Assembly (NCBI GenBank): GCA_003223875.1
Contig: QHWY01000103.1
Span: 1-41,786, forward strand
DNA: 41,786 bases
Reading direction: 5' to 3'
DNA from: Acidobacteriota bacterium
Lineage (GTDB): Bacteria; Acidobacteriota; Terriglobia; 20CM-2-55-15
Position numbers and translations under genes: made by a program. The notes beneath the pieces were generated by a model that searched no databases, was not told the DNA's origin, and saw nothing but the letters and a program-made list of their open reading frames with translations. This document shows, in pieces, positions 25,712 through 34,204 of this stretch. Position 1 is the first letter of the stretch, and the number at the start of each line of letters is the position of its first letter.

Positions 25712-27994
25712 ATGAAGTCTGTGTTAGGAGCGGTAGCCGCCAGCTGCTTCGTGGCAGTTGGGATCCTGCTATTGTCTTGGACCACCTATTTTGCCGAACT
25801 GAATTCCACCGCCTACGATTTCGCCCTTCGGCTTGCCGGGCCAGTTCCACCGTCCAGTCCCGTAGTGATCGTTGCGATCGACGAAGACAGCCTCGGTCGC
25901 ATCGGGATGTGGCCTTGGTCGCGCGACAAACTAGCGCGGCTCATCCAAGGTGTCTCTACCGGCAAACCTCGCGCGATCGCATTGGATCTGCTGCTCGATA
26001 ATGAGACATCTGAGGACGCGGATTATGCCCTCGCGCTGGCGATCGCGAACGCACCGCCAATGGTTTTGGCGACGCGCCGCGATTCTGTCGACAGCGTGGG
26101 ACTGTGGAGACAGCCGCTGGGACTTTTCGCGCAAAAGGGAGTTCTGCTGGGTCACGTCCACGCCGATCCCGATTTCGACGGCATCAGCCGGCGAGTTTTC
26201 TCCGCCAAGGCCGGAGAAGGACGCGTCGTCCCAGCTTTCGCTGTGCAAGCGCTGCATGCCGCCGGACTTCAATTCAAATCGGATTTTGAGAAGAAGGTGG
26301 GCGCCGCCGAACGGATTCGTCCGCAGGCCGTAAATATTCGATTTGCGGGCGATGAGAATACATTCCGGCGCGTACCTGCTTGGGCAGTGCTCGAAGGCAG
26401 CGCCGACCTGGGGCAGTTTAGAGATCAAATCATTCTAATTGGTTTTACAGCAGAAGGTCTTGGAGACGAGTGGTTCACACCCTTCGCGATCACTGGAAAG
26501 AAGACGAGCGGAGTCGAAGTTCATGCGAATGTGATCGACACGCTTTATGCCGGGCGCGCTATCGGCGAAGTCCCGGATTTGATTCTACTAGCCGCCCTGG
26601 CCGTATTCGTCCTTTTATTGTGGTGGCTGAATCATCGATATGAAGGATGGCGCTTCTACGCAGCGGCAGTTTCTACAGGTCCTCTCCTATTGGCCCTCTG
26701 CTGGTTCCTCATGAAGCATTTTCATCTGTGGTTCTCGTTCCCACCGTTTTGGGCGGCCATCGTGTTCGTAGTGCCGGGGTTGGAGGTTGCCAACAGAGTC
26801 CGCGTAAGCCACGATCTCGACAAAAAAATTGAGCGTTTGTCGAGTGGCTGGATTACTGCGCTTACTTCATTTCAATCGCAAACGCAGGCCGCGGCCGAAC
26901 GCCGCAATCGGTTGTTTGGGCGGCGCCGGCATAATTCTCGATGGAAATTAGATGCGATCGACTTCTTCAACGAAGAGTTGATGCAGTTCCTATCCTTCAA
27001 TAACGCGATCCTGGCGAGTATTAACGACGTCATCATTGTGAGCGACATGGCGGGTCGTGTGGTTTACCAGAACCCCGCCGCGAAGGCGCTGAAGAATTAT
27101 CTGATGAACCCGGCTGACGCGCCGTCGTACATCGCATCCATTCTCGATGGGAGGAATTTACGCCCCCAATTTGAAACTGTCTTGGCAGATGCCGAGGCTA
27201 TCACTGTGAATTTTATTCCCACTCGGGAGAGGAGAGGCTTCTACAATGTGTCGATTTTGCCCATTGCAAGATCTGGGGTCGTGGTCACCATGCACGATGC
27301 CACAGCCCAATACGAGTTAAACCAGGCGAAGAGTGATATGGTCTCATTGGTCTCGCATGAACTGCGGACGCCGCTGACGTCCATCCGCGGCTACAGCGAC
27401 ATGCTTTTGAAGTACGATCTGGTCCACGAGAAAGGGAAGATGTTTCTCGGCACCATCATCGATGAAAGCAACCGGTTGAATCAATTGATTCAATCGTTCT
27501 TGGACATAGCGTACATTGAATCGGGGAAGCACAGGATCACCAAGTCTGATTTTGAGGTCGCCCCGATGTTGAAAGACATGATCAGCACCGTTGGTCCTGT
27601 TGCGGCCGGCAAGCAGATTACGATCCAATCGAGCGGCGCGGATGGAATCCGTGTGCATGCGGATCGGCTTTTGGTATATCAAGCGCTAACAAACCTGGTC
27701 GCCAATGCCATCAAGTACAGCCCGGGGGGCACGACGGTAGGGATTGGGGTAACGAATGGTGGCGGCCGTGTTCGTTTCGAGGTCGCGGACCAGGGCTTCG
27801 GTATCCCCGCGGATGAACTCTCGAAGATCTTTGAGAAGTTTTATCGGCGCGAGAATAAAGAAACTCGTGACGAGAGCGGCTTCGGACTAGGTCTCGCGTT
27901 CACCAAAGAGGTGGCTATGAGACACGGTGGCGAGGTAGTAGTAGAAAGTGAGGTAGGTAAGGGTTCGGTATTTATATTCTCGATACCGAGCTGA
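25712..27994 (+). CDS. CHASE2-PAS sensor histidine kinase
   Basis: Membrane sensor kinase of 760 residues. An N-terminal helix (VLGAVAASCFVAVGILLLSW) leads into a periplasmic CHASE2 domain (about 30-295: VVIVAIDEDSLGRIGMWPWS, AIALDLLLDN, LIGFTAEGLGDEWFTP, GVEVHANVIDTL). Two or three helices follow (about 295-360), then a PAS segment (NAILASINDVIIVSDMAGRV), a HisKA domain with SLVSHELRTPLTSIRGY (His549) and a HATPase with LVANAIKYSPGG, ADQGFGIP and GFGLGLAF. I chose the ATG giving MKSVLGAV over one 24 codons upstream because that would overlap the promoter. It heads an operon with the sigma-54 regulator, a secreted protein and FecR. The CHASE2 ligand is unknown. Confidence 0.92.
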   Translation: MKSVLGAVAASCFVAVGILLLSWTTYFAELNSTAYDFALRLAGPVPPSSPVVIVAIDEDSLGRIGMWPWSRDKLARLIQGVSTGKPRAIALDLLLDNETSEDADYALALAIANAPPMVLATRRDSVDSVGLWRQPLGLFAQKGVLLGHVHADPDFDGISRRVFSAKAGEGRVVPAFAVQALHAAGLQFKSDFEKKVGAAERIRPQAVNIRFAGDENTFRRVPAWAVLEGSADLGQFRDQIILIGFTAEGLGDEWFTPFAITGKKTSGVEVHANVIDTLYAGRAIGEVPDLILLAALAVFVLLLWWLNHRYEGWRFYAAAVSTGPLLLALCWFLMKHFHLWFSFPPFWAAIVFVVPGLEVANRVRVSHDLDKKIERLSSGWITALTSFQSQTQAAAERRNRLFGRRRHNSRWKLDAIDFFNEELMQFLSFNNAILASINDVIIVSDMAGRVVYQNPAAKALKNYLMNPADAPSYIASILDGRNLRPQFETVLADAEAITVNFIPTRERRGFYNVSILPIARSGVVVTMHDATAQYELNQAKSDMVSLVSHELRTPLTSIRGYSDMLLKYDLVHEKGKMFLGTIIDESNRLNQLIQSFLDIAYIESGKHRITKSDFEVAPMLKDMISTVGPVAAGKQITIQSSGADGIRVHADRLLVYQALTNLVANAIKYSPGGTTVGIGVTNGGGRVRFEVADQGFGIPADELSKIFEKFYRRENKETRDESGFGLGLAFTKEVAMRHGGEVVVESEVGKGSVFIFSIPS

Positions 27995-27997
27995 AGG

Positions 27998-28103
27998 GCT
28001 TTGCACAAAAAATTCTGGGCGGTCATAGACCGCCCCTACAGCTTGGGGTGTGCAACTGTAGGGGCGCTCTATGAGCGCCCACGATGTATTTTTTGTGCAA
28101 AGC
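27998..28103. mobile_element. 106-base MITE-like element with 11-base target duplication
   Basis: Terminal inverted repeats GCTTTGCACAAAAAAT (left end 27998; right end 28103) enclose two perfect hairpins: GGGCGGTC/GACCGCCC (28017-28035) and GGGCGCTC/GAGCGCCC (28062-28080). CCCCTACAG (28033-28041) can also pair with CTGTAGGGG (28056-28064). The flanks are an exact direct repeat, CGAGCTGAAGG, at 27987-27997 and 28104-28114. No transposase is encoded; it would move with help from elsewhere. Confidence 0.8.
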
Positions 28104-28118
28104 CGAGCTGAAGGTTGT

Positions 28119-29501
28119 ATGACTGCAAAACCCAAGATTTTAGTCGTGGACGACGATCGGTCCATCTGCAAGTTGATGGGATCTATTCTCGAGATGGAAT
28201 CCTATCCGTTTCGCGTGGCTATGACGGGAGAACAAGCCCGGCGTGCCATGGAGGAAGAGCGCTTCGACATTCTCGTCAGCGATATCTACCTCGGCGATGA
28301 TTCCGGCCTTCACCTCCTCGAACGCATGAAATGCGTCAACGCGGATGCAGAAGTTGTCATCATGACGGCCCATGGTTCGATGGAGACTGCCGTTCATGCC
28401 GTCCATAACGGCGCATTCGATTACATCAGCAAGCCCTTCGTCATCGATGAAATGCTCAGGATTCTTCACCGCATCGAAGAGAAGTTTCAGCTTTCGCTGT
28501 CCAAGACCGTCGGTTCGGAACTGGCTGAGAGTCTCCCCAAGACGGAAATCATCGGCGCAACGCCCAAGATGATCGACATATATAAAAAGGTTGCGAAGAC
28601 CGCTCGGATCGAGGCACCGGTGCTTGTGATCGGCGAGAGCGGCTCCGGGAAGGAACTGATCGCCAGGGCATTGCACGAAAATAGCGCGCGGGCGAGCGCC
28701 CCTTTTGTGGTCATTAATTGTGGTGCCCTGCCGGAAACGCTTCTGGAGAGCGAGCTGTATGGTCATGAGCGCGGCTCCTTTACAGGTGCAACAGGCTCTC
28801 GCAAAGGATTGTTCGAAAGCGCGTCCGGCGGCACGGTCTTTCTCGACGAGATTTCGGAAACTTCATTGAATTTCCAGGTGAAGCTGCTGCGCGTAATACA
28901 GGAGCGAGAAATTCGCCGCGTCGGCTCGAACGACACGATCCAGGTCGATGTACGCTTGATTGCCGCAACCAATCGCGACTTAAGGGAGATGGTGCGGACC
29001 GGGCGATTCCGGGAGGACTTGTTTCACCGCCTCAACGTTTTTACCATCGCTTTGCCTGCCCTTCGAGACCGTAAAGAAGATATCCCGCTGCTCTCCAGTT
29101 ATTTTCTAAAACTGTTCACCGAAAAAACCGGCAAGACCGTGCGCTTAGCATCCGACGCCCTAGAGGCGATGAAGCACTATTGCTGGCCCGGTAATGTCCG
29201 GGAACTGAAGAATATGCTTGAGCGAGCCATGACCTTTAACGACACTGGCGTCATTCAACTGGAGGAGCTGGAGTTCGGGGAACCCGGAAATGGTGCCCCG
29301 ATTGAACCCTCACCTGGGCCTTCGACGCGGCCTCTCCCAGGAGGCGAGGCGTCTCTGGATGCGATGGAAAGGCAGCACATCATTAAGATCTTGAAGGAGA
29401 CGGGCGGCAATAAGAAGAAAGCCGCGGAGATCTTAGGTATCGAGAGACGAACTCTTTATAACAAAGCCAAAAGACTCGGAATTGATTTTAGAACTGTTTG
29501 A
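28119..29501 (+). CDS. sigma-54-dependent NtrC-family response regulator
   Basis: Cytoplasmic transcription activator of 460 residues. Receiver domain (about 1-120) with ILVVDDDRS and the phosphoacceptor in VSDIYLG (Asp55); AAA+ domain with Walker A GESGSGKE (from 172), the sigma-54 contact loop as GSFTGA (219-224, a common variant of GAFTGA), GGTVFLDEIS Walker B and ATNRDLREMV; C-terminal Fis-type helix-turn-helix GGNKKKAAEILGIERRTLY. I chose the ATG at 28119, preceded by GAAGG and typical of receiver starts; an in-frame ATG at 28071 lies inside the mobile element and would add 16 residues. It is probably phosphorylated by the CHASE2 kinase upstream. I found no clear -24/-12 promoter in the window. 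Confidence 0.93.
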   Translation: MTAKPKILVVDDDRSICKLMGSILEMESYPFRVAMTGEQARRAMEEERFDILVSDIYLGDDSGLHLLERMKCVNADAEVVIMTAHGSMETAVHAVHNGAFDYISKPFVIDEMLRILHRIEEKFQLSLSKTVGSELAESLPKTEIIGATPKMIDIYKKVAKTARIEAPVLVIGESGSGKELIARALHENSARASAPFVVINCGALPETLLESELYGHERGSFTGATGSRKGLFESASGGTVFLDEISETSLNFQVKLLRVIQEREIRRVGSNDTIQVDVRLIAATNRDLREMVRTGRFREDLFHRLNVFTIALPALRDRKEDIPLLSSYFLKLFTEKTGKTVRLASDALEAMKHYCWPGNVRELKNMLERAMTFNDTGVIQLEELEFGEPGNGAPIEPSPGPSTRPLPGGEASLDAMERQHIIKILKETGGNKKKAAEILGIERRTLYNKAKRLGIDFRTV

Positions 29502-29519
29502 GGCTAACATGGCGCCCGA

Positions 29520-30110
29520 ATGACGATAAGAAGAACTTTTCTCGGTCTTCTGCTTTTGGTTCTGCTTTTTGGTGTTCCCCTGTTTGCGGCGGGCTCTGGG
29601 AATGCCGAACCAGGTGCAGTTCTGACGAGCGCCATTTCTAGACTGGATCACGAGGCATCGAATAACAACGAGACACCCGTGGTTTTCGTGTATTTGCTCC
29701 GGAAGGAATTCGGAACGGGGGAAGCGGAACTCAAGTGGGCTTTGGATCAGAAGCTGAACTGGGGTCAAATCACAGCTCTCTCTTTCATCCAAGCCACGAC
29801 GGGAAGAAGCTTCGCGGAGATGAGCCGTGACAACGCACCGCGTGATTTTTGGTCTTATGCTGAAAACGCCGGCATGAATAGCACGAAGATGGCTCGCTCT
29901 TTGGACGGCTTTCTGAAGCGAGTCGAACGGGAGAGAAACTCGCGAATCTTTGACAGCCTGCGCGCATCGCGGAGAGTTCATGCCCTACCGGATCTTGGGA
30001 ATGGGTTTGGACTCTTTCAGGAAGCTCTGGATTTCCGCCGCATCGATTCGCCGCGGGGGCCGACGAAGGTCCATGAGATCCCTGGCGAACTGGGGAAGGG
30101 GACAAAATGA
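29520..30110 (+). CDS. small exported protein of unknown function
   Basis: Protein of 196 residues with a clear signal peptide (RRTFLGLLLLVLLFGVPLFAAG). The mature part is largely helical: VLTSAISRLDHEASNNN, VVFVYLLRKEFGTGEAEL, LDQKLNWGQITALSFIQA, SLDGFLKRVERERNSRI. No enzyme motif is visible and I do not recognise the family. It lies 18 bases after the response regulator and overlaps the FecR gene by 4 bases (ATGA), so it belongs to the signalling operon and probably acts in the periplasm with the FecR protein or the CHASE2 sensor (inference). Confidence 0.7.
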   Translation: MTIRRTFLGLLLLVLLFGVPLFAAGSGNAEPGAVLTSAISRLDHEASNNNETPVVFVYLLRKEFGTGEAELKWALDQKLNWGQITALSFIQATTGRSFAEMSRDNAPRDFWSYAENAGMNSTKMARSLDGFLKRVERERNSRIFDSLRASRRVHALPDLGNGFGLFQEALDFRRIDSPRGPTKVHEIPGELGKGTK

Positions 30111-30871
30111 GGAAGGTTCTACTGACTACGCTGTTATTGCTCCTGCCATACAGCCTGTGGGCCCAGGCGGCGCTGAGGATCTCCTCGGTCACCGGGCTTG
30201 TGGAGTGGCGGCCGATTTCCGATAAGTTGTTCAAACCGGTGGCAGCAACTCAGATTGTTCAAGTTGGCGATGAGGTGAGAACGGGAGCCGGAGCACAGTT
30301 GATACTTGAGGTGCCGGACGGGTCCTACATGGTGGTTTCAGAAAACTCGAAATTGATCGTCGAGGACTTCTGGAGCGGCAATCTGCGCAACCTCGTGAAT
30401 CTGATGGTTGGAAAAGTCCGGTTCTATGTCCAGCGTCTGGGCGGACGTCCCAATCCTTACCGAGTAACAACCCCGACGGCGTTAATTGCTGTCCGCGGGA
30501 CGATTTTCGAAATTGCGATTGATGAAGCTCAGATCGCCGAGGTTCGTTGTCTGGAAGGGCGTGTTGCTGTGGAAACGGTGGGGCTGCCCGATCGCGAAGT
30601 GATTCTCGAAGCAGGAAGGAAAACACTCGTCCGGCCCGGAGATTATCCGCTGCCGCCGGTTAGCAACGATGCTGAGCTAATCAAGAATCGCGTTATCCAT
30701 CTAGTAAAGAAGAATGTGCCGGATACGAATGCCAACGCTGCCCCTTCAGCCGATATTTTGGCCGGTGACAATGACCGGCGTAACCGGGCCTCAGACCCTC
30801 TTCGCGGCCCAAATTCGCGTACAACTAACGACACGGATCGCGCGAAGCCCACTCTGAATTTTCCGCAGTAG
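30107..30871 (+). CDS. FecR-domain protein, exported
   Basis: Protein of 254 residues. A signal peptide (RKVLLTTLLLLLPYSLWAQA) is followed by a FecR beta-helix-like domain: VTGLVEWRPISDKLFKPV, VQVGDEVRTGAGAQLILEVPDG, RVTTPTALIAVRGTIFEI, VRCLEGRVAVETV, LEAGRKTLVRPGD. The tail after about residue 200 is polar and low in complexity (NANAAPSADILAGDN, TNDTDRAKP). This type lacks the cytoplasmic anti-sigma part and is common beside CHASE2 proteins, where it may be a periplasmic partner. Its start overlaps the previous stop, and GGAAGGGG gives a strong ribosome binding site. Last gene of the four-gene operon. Confidence 0.88.
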   Translation: MRKVLLTTLLLLLPYSLWAQAALRISSVTGLVEWRPISDKLFKPVAATQIVQVGDEVRTGAGAQLILEVPDGSYMVVSENSKLIVEDFWSGNLRNLVNLMVGKVRFYVQRLGGRPNPYRVTTPTALIAVRGTIFEIAIDEAQIAEVRCLEGRVAVETVGLPDREVILEAGRKTLVRPGDYPLPPVSNDAELIKNRVIHLVKKNVPDTNANAAPSADILAGDNDRRNRASDPLRGPNSRTTNDTDRAKPTLNFPQ

Positions 30872-30876
30872 GTTTT

Positions 30877-30919
30877 TAGCCACAAAGAGGCACAAGACTT
30901 TTGTGCCTTTTTGTGGCTA
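30877..30919. terminator. 19-base-pair hairpin after the FecR operon
   Basis: TAGCCACAAAGAGGCACAA (30877-30895) pairs with TTGTGCCTTTTTGTGGCTA (30901-30919) with one G-T mismatch and a 5-base loop. It follows the FecR stop codon by a few bases. There is no long T-run after the stem, so it may terminate weakly or be a dispersed CACAAAGAGGCAC-type repeat. It also separates the operon from the next gene. Confidence 0.55.
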
Positions 30920-30928
30920 ATTAGTTCT

Positions 30929-31786
30929 ATGTCCTTCCTGAAACACCACCTGGACACCTTTATCGCCAATTTTCCAAAGGAACGTCACCTGTCCCATGAT
31001 CCTGTCCAGTTCGTTCACCGGTACGATGATGCGCGGGACCGCGAAGTGGCCGGGCTGCTTGCATCCGTCTTTGCGTACGGAAATGTGAAAAGTGTGCTGA
31101 GGACAGTTGAGAAGGTGCTGGGTTATCTGGGCCCATCGCCTTCACGAACCATTGCGTCGTTCAATCCGCGGACCGATGTTCGGCGACTGCGCGGCTTCTA
31201 CCATCGATTCAATACGAGCCGGGATCTCGCCGTACTTTTTTGGATCATCCGCCGGACTCTCGAAGATTACGGCTCACTGGAAGCAGCACTAAGGTCGGGT
31301 TTAAGGCCTGAGGATTCTGATGTTGGCCGGGCGCTCGACTATTTCTGCCGGGTTCTGCTGGGTTTTGGCCACGAGCAGTTCTATCCCCGCGGCGAACTCA
31401 GGCGGCGGAACGGCGTTCGGTTTTTTTTCCCGAATCCGTCTGAGGGGAGTGCATGCAAGCGGCTGAATCTGTACTTGAGGTGGATGGTACGTCCTGAAGA
31501 TGGAATTGATTGTGGGGTCTGGACGGATGTAACACCGCGCCAGCTAGTTATTCCATTGGATACTCACATTGCGCGTATATCGAGCTACATCGGTCTCACG
31601 CATATGCGAAGTCCCGGCTGGGCAATGGCTGTGGACATCACGCGGCATTTGCGGCGTCTTCACCCGGACGATCCCATACGTTACGACTTCGCGCTCTGTC
31701 ACCTCGGAATCGCGGGCGATTGTCCGAGGAAACGAGATTTACAAAAGTGCGCGCAATGCCCGATTGTTGCGATCTGCCGGCTTTGA
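30929..31786 (+). CDS. TIGR02757 family (DUF2400) protein
   Basis: Cytoplasmic protein of 285 residues. TIGR02757/DUF2400 hallmarks: DPVQFVHRYDDARDREVAGLLASVFAYGN split over the N-terminal third, CKRLNLYLRWMVR, DCGVWTDV and IPLDTHIARISSYIGLT. The C-terminus holds four cysteines, C-x8-C-x2-C-x5-C (GDCPRKRDLQKCAQCPIVAIC), like the iron-sulphur loop of endonuclease III; the LDTH segment also recalls the helix-hairpin-helix glycosylase catalytic region. A role in DNA or nucleic-acid repair is therefore likely but not demonstrated for the family. I chose the ATG at 30929 (MSFLKHH); the longer TTG start lies inside the preceding hairpin. No ribosome binding site is obvious. Confidence 0.85.
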   Translation: MSFLKHHLDTFIANFPKERHLSHDPVQFVHRYDDARDREVAGLLASVFAYGNVKSVLRTVEKVLGYLGPSPSRTIASFNPRTDVRRLRGFYHRFNTSRDLAVLFWIIRRTLEDYGSLEAALRSGLRPEDSDVGRALDYFCRVLLGFGHEQFYPRGELRRRNGVRFFFPNPSEGSACKRLNLYLRWMVRPEDGIDCGVWTDVTPRQLVIPLDTHIARISSYIGLTHMRSPGWAMAVDITRHLRRLHPDDPIRYDFALCHLGIAGDCPRKRDLQKCAQCPIVAICRL

Positions 31787-31818
31787 AAAAATGTAATTTT
31801 TTTATTGCAAAGGTTATG
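31781..31818 (+). terminator. possible A/T-rich terminator
   Basis: CTTTGAAAAAAT and the later ATTTTTTTATTGCAAAG form an imperfect A/T-rich stem with a T-run, overlapping the stop codon of the TIGR02757 gene. It is weak in G+C and is offered only as a candidate. Confidence 0.3.
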
Positions 31819-31869
31819 CCCCCTTAAGAGAATCTGTTCCCATCGGAAACATCCCAGGAAGGGAGATAC

Positions 31870-33291
31870 ATGACCAGGGAAGGCGGTGCAGTCGTTCTCG
31901 ATCGAACCCAACTCATCAGCACTCTGTTCGCTCTTATTCCCGTTCCCGTCGCAGTTGTTGATAGCGGGGGACGGGTGATCCTGTCCAATTCGGCATTCAC
32001 CGATGTATTCAACGGCATTCAGAATCTCGACTCACTTCCGTCGCAGCACGAGCTGGAAGTAGCTGGCGGCGCCACGTACGAACTGCAGACCGTTCCGTTG
32101 AACAACCAAGGCATGAAGATCGTTTACGCCTTGGAGATCACGAATGAGGTTCAGCTTCGCCGGCAGGCGGTTCACCTCGAGAAGATGGCTGCGATCGGAC
32201 GCCTCGTTTCGGGCGTGGCGCACGAGCTGAACAATCCTCTGGCCGGTATTCTCGGGTATGCGCAACTTGTTTCGCGCTGTGAATTAGAACCGTCCGCTCG
32301 CCGGATGATTGAGGTCATATTGAGCCAGGCAGAGCGGGCCGGAAAAATCGTTCAAAGTTTCCTTAGTCTCGCGGCAAAGACGGAGCCTAAGCGAATCGCA
32401 TTTGATTTGAACGAAACGATTCGGAACGTCGTCCGATTGCGCGAGTATCAGGCGCATGTCGAAAACATCGCTGTTACGGCGGATTTTTCGAAAGATTTGC
32501 CGTACGCCTGTGGTGATCCTGATCAGTTGGAGCAGGTTGTTTTGAACCTGTTTGTCAATGCCGAAGACGCGATTGCGGATTCCCATCAGCGCCCCGGTTC
32601 GGTTCACCTCAGGACGTTCGTCCAGAATGGGCGCATTCACCTAAGCGTGACCGACAACGGCAGCGGCATCCATGCCCGCGACATGGCGCGTATATTCGCT
32701 CCGTTCTTTACCACTAAAGATAGACAACACGGTACCGGCCTTGGGCTCAGCATTTGTGCCGAGATCGTGAAAGAGCATGGTGGTGAACTGTACGCCTGGA
32801 GCACCTACGGCAGCGGTTCGACCTTTACTTTGGAGTTGCCCATCCAACGCGAAATCGCGCCGGAAACAGTCGAGCCCGTTCGAGTGTCGGAAGGTCTGGC
32901 GCTGCGCGGCAAGCAGATTCTGGTGATCGACGACGAGGTTCACATTACCGAGCTTATCTTCGATGTCTTGACTCGGCAGGGAGCTCGAATCGACCTGGCC
33001 AACTCGGCCGTGGAAGCGTTGGAGCAGATCAAAACGAAAAATTATGATGTGATCATCTGCGATCAGCGGATGCCCGGGGTGAGCGGCCAGCGGTTGTACC
33101 GGCTCGTGGAATCCTTGAATGGCGATCTGCGTCACCGCTTCTTATTCGTGACTGGAGACGTAGTGAGCACCCAGACAAAACGCTTCTTTACGCAAGTAGG
33201 GGTTCAATATCTCCGGAAGCCATTCCGTATCCACGAACTGGTGGATGCAATCGAAGGCTTGATCAATCGAAGTCAACCACTCGGTTCCTGA
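31870..33291 (+). CDS. PAS histidine kinase with C-terminal receiver
   Basis: Soluble hybrid sensor kinase of 473 residues with no membrane segment. PAS-like domain (LFALIPVPVAVVDSGGRV), HisKA with SGVAHELNNPLAGILGYAQL (His118; the HELNNPL form is typical of NtrB/HPK4 kinases), HATPase with FVNAEDAIADS, VTDNGSGI and GTGLGLSIC, then a receiver with ILVIDDEVH and DVIICDQRMPG (Asp398), Lys in LRKPF. AAGGGAG before the ATG is a strong ribosome binding site. Its stop lies 29 bases inside the end of the convergent FAH gene. An output partner is not obvious; it may signal to the diguanylate cyclase nearby or to a regulator elsewhere. Confidence 0.9.
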   Translation: MTREGGAVVLDRTQLISTLFALIPVPVAVVDSGGRVILSNSAFTDVFNGIQNLDSLPSQHELEVAGGATYELQTVPLNNQGMKIVYALEITNEVQLRRQAVHLEKMAAIGRLVSGVAHELNNPLAGILGYAQLVSRCELEPSARRMIEVILSQAERAGKIVQSFLSLAAKTEPKRIAFDLNETIRNVVRLREYQAHVENIAVTADFSKDLPYACGDPDQLEQVVLNLFVNAEDAIADSHQRPGSVHLRTFVQNGRIHLSVTDNGSGIHARDMARIFAPFFTTKDRQHGTGLGLSICAEIVKEHGGELYAWSTYGSGSTFTLELPIQREIAPETVEPVRVSEGLALRGKQILVIDDEVHITELIFDVLTRQGARIDLANSAVEALEQIKTKNYDVIICDQRMPGVSGQRLYRLVESLNGDLRHRFLFVTGDVVSTQTKRFFTQVGVQYLRKPFRIHELVDAIEGLINRSQPLGS

Positions 33292-34171
33292 GCAGGCCAA
33301 TATCTTCGATTTCAATTTCAACAATATCCCCGGCCTTCATGAAGACCTGAGGGTTTCTCACGAAGCCTACACCGCCCGGCGTGCCGGTCGCAATGACGTC
33401 GCCGACTTCAAGAGTCATCACCTGAGAAACATAAGAAACCAGATCGGGTACTTTGAAGATCAAATTACCGGTGTGCGACTTCTGCATCGTCTTTCCGTTG
33501 AGGCGCAACTCGATCGCTAATCCGTCAGCGTCGCCAAGGGTGTTTTTGGTGACCAGGTACGGTCCCATAGGCGCGAAGGTGTCAAAGGACTTCGCCCGCA
33601 ACCACTGGCCGTCGGAAAACTGAAGATCCCGCGCTGAAACGTCATTAAAGATCGTATAGCCGGCGACGTAGTCTATCGCCTCCTCTCTTGAAACCTGGCG
33701 TGTTCTGCGCCCCATGACAAGGCCGAGCTCCGCTTCATAATCTACCTGCTTGCTCACCGGGGGAATGACAATGCCTTCTTCCGGGCCAATAATTGCATTC
33801 GCGTACATTGCAAAGAGAAGGGGCTGCTTCGGTATTTGTCCTTTAATTTCCTCAACGTGATCTCTATAGTTCAGGCCGATGCCGATGACTTTGGAAGGGT
33901 GCGTAATCGGAGCGCGGAAAGTAACGTCGGATTCGCGAAATAGATAACTTTGTATCCCGCTCGACGAGCGCTCCAAATGAGCAAGCTGATCTTCAAGCAA
34001 CTGCAGTCCATCTTTGACATGCAGTACTTCTTCGATCGCAAATACCACTCGAGGAAACTCCAGGAGGTCATCGCCGATTGCCTTAGTTAGATCAAAACAT
34101 GTATCCCCAAAAACGCACCCGAGACGCACCACGGATGGCGCGCTTTTTCGGGAAAAGTTCATGAATTTCAC
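33263..34171 (-). CDS. fumarylacetoacetate hydrolase family protein
   Basis: Cytoplasmic metal-dependent C-C hydrolase or decarboxylase of 302 residues. FAH signatures: KVIGIGLNYRDHVEEI, EEGIVIPPVSKQVDYEAELGLVMG (the acidic metal ligands), YTIFNDVSARDLQFSDGQWLRAKSFDTFAPMGPYLV split by short gaps, and VIATGTPGGVGFVR. This matches the 2-hydroxyhepta-2,4-diene-1,7-dioate isomerase / acylpyruvase branch; the exact substrate is unknown. I chose GTG at 34171 (VKFMNFSRKS) because AGGAGG lies 5 bases upstream; an ATG three codons on is less well placed. The 3' end overlaps the convergent kinase gene by 29 bases, and the gene diverges from the cyclase over a 33-base gap. Confidence 0.88.
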   Translation of the reverse strand: MKFMNFSRKSAPSVVRLGCVFGDTCFDLTKAIGDDLLEFPRVVFAIEEVLHVKDGLQLLEDQLAHLERSSSGIQSYLFRESDVTFRAPITHPSKVIGIGLNYRDHVEEIKGQIPKQPLLFAMYANAIIGPEEGIVIPPVSKQVDYEAELGLVMGRRTRQVSREEAIDYVAGYTIFNDVSARDLQFSDGQWLRAKSFDTFAPMGPYLVTKNTLGDADGLAIELRLNGKTMQKSHTGNLIFKVPDLVSYVSQVMTLEVGDVIATGTPGGVGFVRNPQVFMKAGDIVEIEIEDIGLLRNRVVDFD

Positions 34172-34204
34172 ACTGACCTCCTGTAGAATCGGCCCCAATT
34201 TGGC

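Noticed and set aside
31800..31869. Sigma-54 promoter before the hybrid kinase
   Set aside because: No TGGC-N8-TTGC pattern with proper spacing could be found.
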